Source of the DNA: Pseudomonadota bacterium
Lineage (GTDB): Bacteria; Pseudomonadota; Alphaproteobacteria; Acetobacterales; Acetobacteraceae
Length of the DNA stretch: 11,956 bases
Direction: 5' to 3'
NCBI GenBank assembly: GCA_021784255.1
Contig: JAJXSZ010000059.1
Location: 1 to 11,956 of the forward strand
Shown here: positions 5,581-11,956 of the stretch, in pieces
Layout of the letters: each line of letters begins with the position of its first letter
Position numbering within the stretch: position 1 is the first letter of the stretch
Notes under the pieces: model-generated
Seen by the model: only the letters and a program-made list of their open reading frames with translations
Told to the model about the DNA's origin: nothing
The model's database searches: none
Position numbers and translations under genes: made by a program

Positions 5581-6878
5581 GCCTCACCCGCCGCGCGCTG
5601 CTCGCTGCCACCGCGGCGCTGCCGGCCGCCTCCGTTTACGCGGCCACCCCACGCACGCTCACCGCCGCCACCCGCACGCTCGACGTGCTGGGCAAGCCCG
5701 CGACGGCGTTCTCGCTCCTCGGCCCGGACGGCAAGCCCGGCCTCGCCTTTGCACCCGGCGAGCGCTTTTCGGTAACGTTTCACAACGACCTCGACGAATC
5801 GACACTGCTGCACTGGCATGGCCTCACGCCGCCGCCGGCGCAGGACGGCACGCCCGGTCTGTCGGCCGCGGCGATCGTCGCCGGCGAGTCCGCCGCCTAT
5901 CGTTTTCCGCTGGTCCGGCCCGCGACCGCCTGGGCACATCCGCTCGGTCTGCAGCAGCAGCGCCTGCTTGCCGCGCCGATCGTCGTGCATGCGCCCACCG
6001 ACGCGATGCTGCGCGAGCACGTGGTGCTGCTCGCCGACTTTGCCTTCGCCGACGCCGCCGAGCTGCAGGCTGCGCTGGGCACCGGCGGTGGCGACGGCGA
6101 AGCCATCGCCTACGATGCCTTTCTGGCCAACGACCGCAGCCTCGACGATCCGGAAATCGTGCTGGCGGCACCGGGCGAGACGTTGCGCCTGCGCATCGTC
6201 AACGCCGCCAGCGCCACCGGCTTCACCATCGACACCGGCGCCCTGCAGGCACGGCTGGTCGCGGTGGACGGCAACGCCGTCGTGCCGCTCGAGGCTACCC
6301 GCTTCCCCCTCGCCCTGGGCCAGCGCCTCGACCTGCTGCTGCGCGTCGCCGCACCCGGCGCCTACCCGATCGTGGCCGCGGCCGAGGGCCGCATGGACCG
6401 CGCCGGCATCGTGCTCGCCACGCGCGGCGCACCGGTGGCCAGGCTCGCGCGCCAGGCCGACCGGCCCGGCGGCTTCCTCGACGCCGGATTCGAGAAGCGC
6501 CTTGCCGCGGATCACCGCCTGCCGGCGATGCGCCCCGACCGCAGCCTCGCCATCCGGCTGGACGGCCAGACCCGCCCCTATGCCTGGACCATCAGTGGCG
6601 ACGATCTCAACGTGCATGCCGGCGAGCGGGTCGAGATCGCCGTCACCAACGCCACCGATCGGGCGCAGCCGATCCATCTGCATGGCCACATCTTCGAGGT
6701 CGTGGGCATCGGCGAGGTGCGCATGGCCGGCGCGCTGCGCGATACCGTCTCGGTGCCTGCGCGCGCGACCGTGACGCTGGCGCTGGACGCCGACAATCCC
6801 GGCGAATGGCTGCTGCACTCGACGCATCTCTACCGGCTGCTCGCCGGCATGGCCGCGATCCTGCGCTACGGCGCGTGA
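5577..6878 (+). CDS. Tat-exported multicopper-oxidase homologue lacking type 1 copper ligands
   Basis: A 433-residue cupredoxin-fold protein related to CueO/SufI. The N-terminus LTRRALLAA with a hydrophobic run to about residue 22 looks like a Tat signal. Copper motifs read in order: H79-W-H81-G (intact); H121-P-L123, normally HxH, so the second ligand is lost; Q364-P-I-H367-L-H369, normally HxxHxH, so the type 1 His is lost; H414-S415-T416-LYR420-M425, normally HCHxxxHxxxxM, so type 1 Cys, a type 3 His and type 1 His are lost. The type 2 ligands (H79, H367) remain, as do four of six type 3 ligands. Normal long-range electron entry is therefore unlikely. It overlaps cueR by ATGA and is last in the operon, so copper induction is expected. 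A role in periplasmic copper binding, or a SufI-like structural role, is inference. Confidence 0.88.
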   Translation: MSLTRRALLAATAALPAASVYAATPRTLTAATRTLDVLGKPATAFSLLGPDGKPGLAFAPGERFSVTFHNDLDESTLLHWHGLTPPPAQDGTPGLSAAAIVAGESAAYRFPLVRPATAWAHPLGLQQQRLLAAPIVVHAPTDAMLREHVVLLADFAFADAAELQAALGTGGGDGEAIAYDAFLANDRSLDDPEIVLAAPGETLRLRIVNAASATGFTIDTGALQARLVAVDGNAVVPLEATRFPLALGQRLDLLLRVAAPGAYPIVAAAEGRMDRAGIVLATRGAPVARLARQADRPGGFLDAGFEKRLAADHRLPAMRPDRSLAIRLDGQTRPYAWTISGDDLNVHAGERVEIAVTNATDRAQPIHLHGHIFEVVGIGEVRMAGALRDTVSVPARATVTLALDADNPGEWLLHSTHLYRLLAGMAAILRYGA

Positions 6879-6882
6879 AGCG

Positions 6883-8301
6883 TCAGGCCGGTTCCGCGAG
6901 CCGCTGCGCCTTGACGACCTCACCGGCGAAGTCGCGCGGAGCCGCGCGCTCCGGCCCGCCCACCATCACGTCCGGACGCAGCAGCCCGACCAGCTCCTCG
7001 GCGGGGTCGCCCTCGCCGGCGGCGATCACCACGAGATCGACGCTGTCGAGGCTGGCCAGGCGCGCCGCGCGCACGACCTCCGGCTCGCGCGGCCGGCCAT
7101 GTCCCTTACGCCGCCGCAACGACGCATCCGACGCGAGCCCGACCACCAGCCGCTCGCAGGTGGCACGCGCCTGCTCCAGAAGATGCGTGTGCCCCAGCCG
7201 CAAGCCGTCGAATCCACCGGCGACGAAGCCGATGCGCCTCCCGTCGCGGCGCCACCGCTCGACCCGCGCCGCCGCGGCTTCGGCCGAGACGATGCGCGCC
7301 ATCGCTCCTTGCAGCGGGCTCGCCGCCGCGCGCAGGTCGCCGGCGCGCGCGACCGCGGTTCCAGCACGGCCCAGCACGACCCCCGCGGCCAACGCCGCCA
7401 GCCGGGCGGCGTCCCCGATGGGAAGCTGCGCCGCGAGCCCGCCGGCCAGCGCCGCGGTCACGCTGTCCTCCACGCCCGCGACATCGAGCCGCTCGCCCTC
7501 CGCCACGCGCAGCAGCGTGCTGGCGGCGGCGTCCGCCAGCATCAGCCCTTCGCCCGGCATCAGTGCCGCCACCGCGCCGACGCCGAGGCGTTCGCGCAGT
7601 GCCGCGCAGGCAGCCGCCAGCGCGCCGGGCTGCGTCACGTCCATCCCGCTCTCCGCCGCCAGCACCGGCACGGACGGCACCAGCACATCGACCCCGGCGT
7701 AGCGCGCGAGCTCGCCGCCGTGCACATTCGCCAGCACCGTGCGTCCGGTCGCCCGCGCGGCCGCCACCAGGGCCGGCGCGATCTCGCCCTCCAGCACGCC
7801 CTTGCGGTAATCCGAGAGCACGACGACGGAGGTCGCCGCCATGGCGTCGCGCGCGATGCGCAGCACGCGTTCGGCGATGCGCGGGTGCACCGGGCTTGCA
7901 TCGTCGGTGTCCGCGCGCAACAGGATCTGCGCCTCGCCGTGATGCGCCGCGCCCACGAAGCGCGTCTTCACCGTGGTCAGCCGCCCACCCTGAACCACCA
8001 GCCATGGTTCGACCCCTGGCTGGCCGCCGATCAGCCCGGTGAGCTCCGCGCCAGCGGCATCGTCGCCGACCACGGCGACCAGGGCCACCGCGGCACCCAG
8101 CGCGCAGAGATTGCGCACCAGATTGCCCGCGCCGCCCGGCACCGCGAGTTCGCGCTCGATGGCGAGCACCGGCACCGGCGCCTCCGGGCTCACCCGCGCG
8201 ACGGCGCCGAACACGGTGCGGTCCAGCATCGCGTCGCCCACCACCAGCACGCCCTGATGCGCCAGTCGCGAAAGCGCGGCGATGGCATCGCTGTCGGTCA
8301 T
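6883..8301 (-). CDS. HldE/RfaE-like bifunctional protein with altered active sites
   Basis: A 472-residue protein with the two-domain layout of HldE, which phosphorylates heptose 7-phosphate and then adenylylates heptose 1-phosphate for LPS core synthesis. The N-terminal PfkB-type kinase starts VLVVGDAMLDR (18-28) and keeps VSPEAPVPV (38-45) and PGGAGN (55-60). Its GAGD motif, however, reads G276-V-E-D279, and the usual DPKG segment reads NVHG (192-195). The C-terminal cytidylyltransferase-type domain (about 355-472) begins FVAGGFDGLRLGH; the first histidine of HxGH is R368, H371 remains, the KGGDY motif reads VGGPE, and the family's STT-containing C-terminus is absent. It is either a lineage-specific paralogue with changed chemistry or a pseudoenzyme. 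It follows the phosphoesterase gene by 58 bp and converges on the copper operon with 4 bp between stop codons. Confidence 0.82.
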   Translation of the reverse strand: MTDSDAIAALSRLAHQGVLVVGDAMLDRTVFGAVARVSPEAPVPVLAIERELAVPGGAGNLVRNLCALGAAVALVAVVGDDAAGAELTGLIGGQPGVEPWLVVQGGRLTTVKTRFVGAAHHGEAQILLRADTDDASPVHPRIAERVLRIARDAMAATSVVVLSDYRKGVLEGEIAPALVAAARATGRTVLANVHGGELARYAGVDVLVPSVPVLAAESGMDVTQPGALAAACAALRERLGVGAVAALMPGEGLMLADAAASTLLRVAEGERLDVAGVEDSVTAALAGGLAAQLPIGDAARLAALAAGVVLGRAGTAVARAGDLRAAASPLQGAMARIVSAEAAAARVERWRRDGRRIGFVAGGFDGLRLGHTHLLEQARATCERLVVGLASDASLRRRKGHGRPREPEVVRAARLASLDSVDLVVIAAGEGDPAEELVGLLRPDVMVGGPERAAPRDFAGEVVKAQRLAEPA

Positions 8302-8359
8302 GCCGCCCGCCTAACCGCCCACCGGCAGAAGGGCAAGCCTGGAATGAGGGGACCGCGGA

Positions 8360-9124
8360 TCAGGCACCGCTGACCTGGATGAAGCGGAGCCGGTCGCCCT
8401 CCAGCACCACCGCCGTCAGCATGCCGCCGAGCACCGCGCCGGTGTCGATGCCGATGCGCCACCGCGTCACCGTCGGTGCCGCTTCGGGGGTATGGCCGTG
8501 CACCACCACCCAGGGCCGCCCCCAACCCGGCAGCCCCTCGTCGGCGGAAAGAAACGGCTCGCGGATGGTCGTGAGGTCCTCCCGCATCTGCCGGATCAGC
8601 GGCACGCCGGGGCGCACCCCGGCATGGACGAAGAGGTAACTGCCGGCGCGGTGCAGCAGCGGCCGGGCGGCCAGGAAGCTGCGCGCCGCCGCCGGCACCA
8701 CCGCCGGCCAGTCATGCCGGCTTGCTCCCGCTCCGGCGCCCCAGCTCGCCAGGGAGTCCCAGCCGCCGAAGGCGAGCCAGCCGGCCGCAGCGCGTCGTTC
8801 GCCGGCGAGGGCCCGCTCCATCATCACCTCGTGATTGCCGGCAAGCACCACCACGCGCACCCCGGCAGCGGGGAAGGGCGCCATCGCACGCGCCACCACG
8901 CCCGCGGAATCCGGTCCGCGGTCGATCAGGTCGCCGACATGGAGCACCGTCGCACGCCCCACCGGCCGTGCCGCGAGGTCGGCCACGATGCTTTCGGTCA
9001 TCGCGTCCATCGCTGCGGCGCAGCCGTGGATGTCGCCGATGGCGTAAATCCGCTCGCCGGGCGGCAGCAACCCCGGCGCGGCGCAGGAGGCGACGGGCAC
9101 CACCGCTAATCTGTCCGATACCAT
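8360..9124 (-). CDS. PPP-family metallophosphoesterase (serine/threonine phosphatase-like)
   Basis: A 254-residue calcineurin-like phosphoesterase. The family's dinuclear metal-site motifs are all present in order: G30-DIHG, G64-DLIDRGPDS, G96-NHE, H167-AG and H209-GHT. This is the PPP signature shared by bacterial PrpA/PphA protein phosphatases and ApaH-type diadenosine tetraphosphatases; length fits either, and sequence alone does not settle the substrate. No signal peptide is visible, so it should be cytosolic. The ATG at 9124 is preceded by GACGGGAA, a close-set ribosome site. Upstream, TTGACC at 9187-9182 could be a -35 box, with no convincing -10. It is first of a probable two-gene unit with the HldE-like gene and diverges from the paralogue pair beginning at 9261. 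Confidence 0.88.
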   Translation of the reverse strand: MVSDRLAVVPVASCAAPGLLPPGERIYAIGDIHGCAAAMDAMTESIVADLAARPVGRATVLHVGDLIDRGPDSAGVVARAMAPFPAAGVRVVVLAGNHEVMMERALAGERRAAAGWLAFGGWDSLASWGAGAGASRHDWPAVVPAAARSFLAARPLLHRAGSYLFVHAGVRPGVPLIRQMREDLTTIREPFLSADEGLPGWGRPWVVVHGHTPEAAPTVTRWRIGIDTGAVLGGMLTAVVLEGDRLRFIQVSGA

Positions 9125-9173
9125 TTCCCGTCACCATAAGCCGGCGCCGTCGGGTCGTGGATCCCAAGCTCGA

Positions 9174-9218
9174 ACCGACGTGGTCAAGATTTGTCGGTGA
9201 GGCGCCGCACCGGCGCCT
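9174..9218. other. two inverted repeats in the divergent intergenic region
   Basis: The 136-bp gap between the phosphoesterase gene and the divergent plus-strand pair holds two symmetrical elements. ACCGAC (9174-9179) and GTCGGT (9193-9198) are perfect 6-bp arms flanking the TTGACC candidate -35 box of the minus-strand gene, which makes them a possible operator. AGGCGCCG (9200-9207) and CGGCGCCT (9211-9218) form a perfect 8-bp stem with a CAC loop. The hairpin would fall in the 5' leader of the plus-strand gene if transcription begins upstream of it. Confidence 0.45.
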
Positions 9219-9260
9219 GCCTTGCGAGCGGAGTCGAGCTTGCCCGCCCCGGAGAATGAC

Positions 9261-10313
9261 GTGTCGGAAAATCTGGCACATCCACGCCACACGCCGTCGC
9301 CCGCCGGTTCCGGCTGGCCGGTCCATGGCACGCATGCTCCGGGCTCCGCCGGCCCTGGTTCCCCGCTCCCGGGTCTGTCGGGGCTGGACCCGCCGGGCTG
9401 GGGACCCATCCACCTGGCCGGCGCCGAGACCGCCGTCCTCGCGGCCCCGCACGCCGCCGACCGCCACAGCCTGACCGCACCGCGTTGGGCCACCCCGCGC
9501 TCGGCCGCCATGCGCCTGCTCGCGGAGGAGCACATCGCCGCGCATGGCGGCGCGCTGCGATCGCTCGCCAGCCCGCCGCACGCCCTGCTCGTCCGCACCG
9601 CCCGCGATCATGCGGAGACCCTCGACGCGCGATTGCGCCTGTTGCTCGGCGAGAATGCAGTCGCCAGCTTCGACCTCCCCGAACAGGCGGAGGCGTTGTC
9701 CGAGCGCCTCGCCGCCGAACGCCACGGCACGGAGCCGGGCTTCGCCGTTGCCCTCGCCGCGCCGTCGCGTCCGCTGCTGCGCCTGGTCGCACCGCTCGGC
9801 CATGAAACGCTCGACGCGACCCTTGCCGGGCTCGAGGCGCTGCCGGCGGCGCCGCCGCCGCTGCTGAGCCTGCCCCTCGCCGCCCTGCACGATGACGCCT
9901 TCCTGCGCTTCGCCGCCCGGCATCGGCGCCGCGCCGGCATGCAGGCGCAGGGCCTGGTCGCCGCGATACCGTTCGCCGAGCTGCTGGCCGCACCGGACAC
10001 GGCGCGCCGCGCCGCGGCCGCGCTCGCGCATGCGGGGCATCGGCTCGCCGCGGCCCTGCCGGCGCAGGCGCTGCGCCTTTTCGATCCTTCAACGATGAGC
10101 GTCTCACTGCTGGTCGTGCCCTGGGATCCGGCATGGCAGCGCGGCGACGCGGCGTTGCTGCGAGCCACGCCCGCGCGGATGCTGGCCACGGGCGTCGACA
10201 GCGTCGCTTCCCTCTCGGCCTGCCGCGCCGCGGGCATCGGCGCCGTCGCCGGCCGCGCCACCGCCCGCCTGCTCGGCCTCGATCCGCGCCGCGGGGATTC
10301 CTCCGCCCGATGA
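9261..10313 (+). CDS. uncharacterised protein, possible degenerate EAL-like domain (paralogue 1)
   Basis: A 350-residue protein of unrecognised family. The GTG start at 9261 is chosen because GGAG lies 6 bases upstream; a TTG at 9222 extends the frame but lacks such a site. Residues 1-80 are rich in Gly, Pro and His and look unstructured. A first folded segment (about 84-155) contains HALLVRT and SFDLPEQAE (136-144). A second (about 199-340) runs LSLPLAALHDDAFLRF, GLVAAIPFAELL, AGHRLAAAL, LLVVPWDPA and GIGAVAGRATARLLG. That order recalls the strands of an EAL barrel, but no EAL triad or metal-binding acidic residues were found. No signal peptide or membrane segment is seen. The stop overlaps the next start (ATGA). 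The fold assignment is tentative. Confidence 0.75.
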   Translation: MSENLAHPRHTPSPAGSGWPVHGTHAPGSAGPGSPLPGLSGLDPPGWGPIHLAGAETAVLAAPHAADRHSLTAPRWATPRSAAMRLLAEEHIAAHGGALRSLASPPHALLVRTARDHAETLDARLRLLLGENAVASFDLPEQAEALSERLAAERHGTEPGFAVALAAPSRPLLRLVAPLGHETLDATLAGLEALPAAPPPLLSLPLAALHDDAFLRFAARHRRRAGMQAQGLVAAIPFAELLAAPDTARRAAAALAHAGHRLAAALPAQALRLFDPSTMSVSLLVVPWDPAWQRGDAALLRATPARMLATGVDSVASLSACRAAGIGAVAGRATARLLGLDPRRGDSSAR

Positions 10314-11311
10314 GCACCGTCCTGGTCCACGCCAGCGAGCAAGCCGGCGAACGCGCCGCCCGCCGGCTCGCCGCCATCGCGCACCAGAGCGCGCTTGCCC
10401 AGGTCGGCCGGCGCGTGCTGCTGCTGCGACTGTCGCGCCTGCCGCGGGACTGGTCACGCCCGCACCATCTGCGCCTGGCGCGCGAAGCGGTGTCGCCGCT
10501 CACGCTCGCCCAGCGCGCGGAAATGCTCGACCTGCCGAACCGCGACCTCGCCATCGTCTGGCGCGGCGAGGCTCCGCTCGAAGCCTGCCTGCGCGATCTC
10601 GGCGCCTTGTTCGAGGGAGCGGAGGGCACCGACGTCGCCGATCTCTATGATCTGCCGCAACACGCCGAGACCGTCGCCGCGGCCGCCGCCGCGAGCCTGC
10701 GCCGCCGCGCCGTCGTCACACGGCCCCCCGCTCCGCCGGCCCGCCTCGTGCTGGACGCGGAGCGCGTCGCCCGTCTCGAAGCTGCGATCGGCCCGCTCGA
10801 CATCGGCGGCTTCGTTCGCGTCGGTTCGCTCGCCGACAGCACGCCGGGCACGCCGGGCTGGACCCGTCTCACCGTCGATCTGCCGGCACTGCTCGAAACC
10901 TTGCTGCCTGGCGCCGACTCGGCGGCCGGCACCGATGCACCCCGCCGGCTGCGCGCCGCGGCCGCCGAGCGGCTGCTGGTGCATCTGGAGGACGAGCCGA
11001 GCCGTCCCCTCGGCCCCTTGGCTTTCATGCTGCCGCCGCTCACCGTTCTCGGCCCGTCCTTCCGCCGCTTCGACGCCTCCCTGCCGCCGCAGACCGCCGG
11101 CGAGGTCATGGTCGGCTTCGACCTGCTCGATATCGCCGCCGAGCCCGCCGCCTATCTCCTCGCCCGCGAATGGCTGCACGCGCGCGGCCGCAAGGTGTTG
11201 CTGCATCTCCCCGACCGCATCGCCGAAGCCGGCGCCGACCTGCAGGCACTGGCCCCGGACCGGATCGAGCGCGCCAGCATGCCGGGCCGCTGCGAGCCCC
11301 TCCCCACCTAG
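10310..11311 (+). CDS. uncharacterised protein, likely distant paralogue of the preceding gene
   Basis: A 333-residue protein beginning at the ATG that overlaps the upstream stop by ATGA, so the two are almost certainly co-translated. The N-terminal part (about 20-130) has RRVLLLRLSRLP and RDLAIVWRG, then LYDLPQHAE (112-120). This resembles SFDLPEQAE in the preceding protein at a similar place relative to the surrounding helices. The C-terminal part (about 232-320) has LAFMLPPLTVLGPSFRRF, EVMVGFDLLDI and ARGRKVLLHLPD, again parallel to the preceding protein's LSLPLAALHDDAFLRF, GLVAAIPFAEL and AGHRLAAAL. A proline/alanine-rich linker lies near 138-146. No catalytic motif, signal peptide or membrane span is visible. 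A paired, perhaps heterodimeric, non-enzymatic regulator is possible but unproven. Confidence 0.75.
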   Translation: MSTVLVHASEQAGERAARRLAAIAHQSALAQVGRRVLLLRLSRLPRDWSRPHHLRLAREAVSPLTLAQRAEMLDLPNRDLAIVWRGEAPLEACLRDLGALFEGAEGTDVADLYDLPQHAETVAAAAAASLRRRAVVTRPPAPPARLVLDAERVARLEAAIGPLDIGGFVRVGSLADSTPGTPGWTRLTVDLPALLETLLPGADSAAGTDAPRRLRAAAAERLLVHLEDEPSRPLGPLAFMLPPLTVLGPSFRRFDASLPPQTAGEVMVGFDLLDIAAEPAAYLLAREWLHARGRKVLLHLPDRIAEAGADLQALAPDRIERASMPGRCEPLPT

Positions 11312-11385
11312 AGCAATCTCCGGTTGCTCTGGATTCCGAGTTTCCTGGAGCAAGAAATCCGGCCAGATGATTCTATCTGGTCGGA
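11310..11385. repeat. mosaic palindromic intergenic repeat, possible terminator
   Basis: The element begins inside the TAG stop of the preceding gene. AGAGCAA (11310-11316) and TTGCTCT (11324-11330) make a perfect 7-bp stem with a 7-nt loop. TCCGGCCAGAT (11358-11368) and ATCTGGTCGGA (11375-11385) make an 11-bp stem with one mismatch that is a G-U pair in RNA. TTGCTCT can instead pair with GGAGCAA (11347-11353). The stretch is clearly richer in A and T than the genes around it. This resembles alphaproteobacterial intergenic mosaic elements such as RIME; no copy number could be checked. Confidence 0.6.
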
Positions 11386-11412
11386 TATGGCGCTGGCGGA
11401 CGCCCCGGCCGG

Positions 11413-11454
11413 GCGCGTGCTGGATCGGCACCGGATTCAGTTGCAGGCACGCGC
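11413..11454. repeat. 8-bp inverted repeat in the 11312-11585 intergenic region
   Basis: GCGCGTGC (11413-11420) and GCACGCGC (11447-11454) are perfect inverted arms separated by 26 bases. They may be a further module of the adjacent mosaic repeat or a control site for the following gene. Apart from these repeats nothing else was recognised in the 274-bp gap; no clear promoter was found for the gene starting at 11586. Confidence 0.4.
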
Positions 11455-11585
11455 TGCGGCCGCCTAGCATCGCGCCACTCCCGCCCGGCGCGGAGCGGTC
11501 GCGAAGCCTGCCGCGCCACCGGCACCGCGCGCGCTTCGACGCCCTCCATCCCTCGCCGCCCAAGCGAACGATTTCGGTGCGTGAC

Positions 11586-11956
11586 ATGAAACCACCTCGA
11601 CCGACCGCAGCCCGCGCGCGACGGAATCCGGATCCGGACACGGACGACACCGTGGTGCTGCCCGCTCGCGAATCCGCCCGCTCAACACCGCCGGCGCCCC
11701 CCTCGGCTGCGCGCGTCGGCCGGCGCGCATGGCTTGCGGCCGGCGGCGTCGTCTGCGCCGGCTGCCTGCTCGGCGCGGGGTATTTCCTGACCCGCCACGC
11801 CAACCACGGCACGGCGAGCGGGCCCGGCCTCGCCCCCGCCAGCCCACCGCCGCCAAACCCCGCGCGCCGGCCCGAATTCCTCATCCGCGACGCGACCGAA
11901 CGCGCGATCCTGCACAACGCCACCGCCCCGGGCGTGACCGTTTTCCGCTTCGCCCA
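11586..11956 (+). CDS. single-pass membrane protein, N-terminal part (runs off right edge)
   Basis: The frame opens at ATG 11586 and stays open to the right edge, giving 123 complete residues. Residues 1-47 are polar, rich in Arg, Pro and Asp, and end in RVGRR. A hydrophobic segment about 49-68 (WLAAGGVVCAGCLLGAGYF) is a single membrane span. It is followed by a Pro/Gly/Ala-rich linker (about 75-95) and the start of a domain, EFLIRDATERAILHN. The positive-inside rule predicts a cytosolic N-terminus and a periplasmic domain. No family was recognised. The ribosome site is poor; GTG at 11577, three codons upstream and in frame, is an alternative start. It follows the mosaic repeat region, so it probably begins a separate transcription unit. 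Confidence 0.68.
   Translation, partial: MKPPRPTAARARRNPDPDTDDTVVLPARESARSTPPAPPSAARVGRRAWLAAGGVVCAGCLLGAGYFLTRHANHGTASGPGLAPASPPPPNPARRPEFLIRDATERAILHNATAPGVTVFRFA

Noticed and set aside
5577..6878. Frameshift or pseudogene explanation for the missing copper ligands
   Set aside because: The frame is continuous, the flanking residues of each motif align without gaps, and the retained ligands occur on both sides of each loss, so the changes are point substitutions.
5210..7702. Plus-strand open frame of 830 codons spanning cueR, the oxidase homologue and the HldE-like gene
   Set aside because: It is out of frame with three recognisable genes, one of them on the other strand, and its product is an Arg/Ala/Pro-rich sequence with no domain.
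8712..10040. Minus-strand open frame of 442 codons
   Set aside because: It overlaps the metallophosphoesterase in a different frame and the antisense of the 9261 gene; no motif was seen.
10454..11923. Minus-strand open frame of 489 codons opposite the second paralogue and the last gene
   Set aside because: It crosses the mosaic repeat and two better-supported plus-strand starts. The composition looks like an antisense shadow.

Overview
The window is very GC-rich, densely packed chromosomal DNA from an alphaproteobacterium. Third codon positions are almost all G or C, neighbouring genes overlap by ATGA, copper control is of the CueR type, and an intergenic mosaic of palindromes resembles those known from alphaproteobacteria. 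Rhodospirillales/Acetobacteraceae is a plausible home, but this is an impression from gene content and composition, not a tested assignment. No rRNA, tRNA, CRISPR array, insertion sequence or transposase was recognised.

Left part (1-2953, all minus strand). From upstream to downstream these are an isocitrate/isopropylmalate-type dehydrogenase, a small copper chaperone (copZ), an E1-like MoeB/ThiF adenylyltransferase, a DsrE-family sulfur-transfer protein, and the N-terminus of an exported proline-rich protein that runs off the left edge. copZ has its own CueR-type promoter. moeB and dsrE follow it closely with no separate promoter seen, so sulfur-transfer genes may lie inside the copper regulon.

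Middle (2993-6878, plus strand). This is a copper operon: copA (Cu(I)-exporting P-type ATPase), cueR (sensor with Cys112/Cys120) and a Tat-exported multicopper-oxidase homologue, each overlapping the next by 4 bp. copA has a second, near-matching CueR operator placed so close to the ATG that its mRNA may be leaderless. The multicopper-oxidase homologue is the most unusual item: its type 1 copper ligands are all substituted, as are two type 3 ligands, while the type 2 ligands remain.

Right part. Two minus-strand genes (6883-9124) encode a PPP-type metallophosphoesterase and an HldE-like two-domain protein whose kinase and nucleotidyltransferase signatures are both altered. Diverging from these, 9261-11311 (plus) holds two translationally coupled, uncharacterised proteins that look like distant paralogues with a possible catalytically dead EAL-like fold. 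A mosaic palindromic repeat starts at the stop codon of the second (11310-11385). The window ends inside a gene for a single-pass membrane protein.

The working picture is copper homeostasis: sensor CueR switches on export (CopA), cytosolic buffering (CopZ) and a periplasmic cupredoxin-fold protein. Sulfur-carrier activation genes may be switched on too. Several nearby genes carry substitutions at normally invariant catalytic positions.
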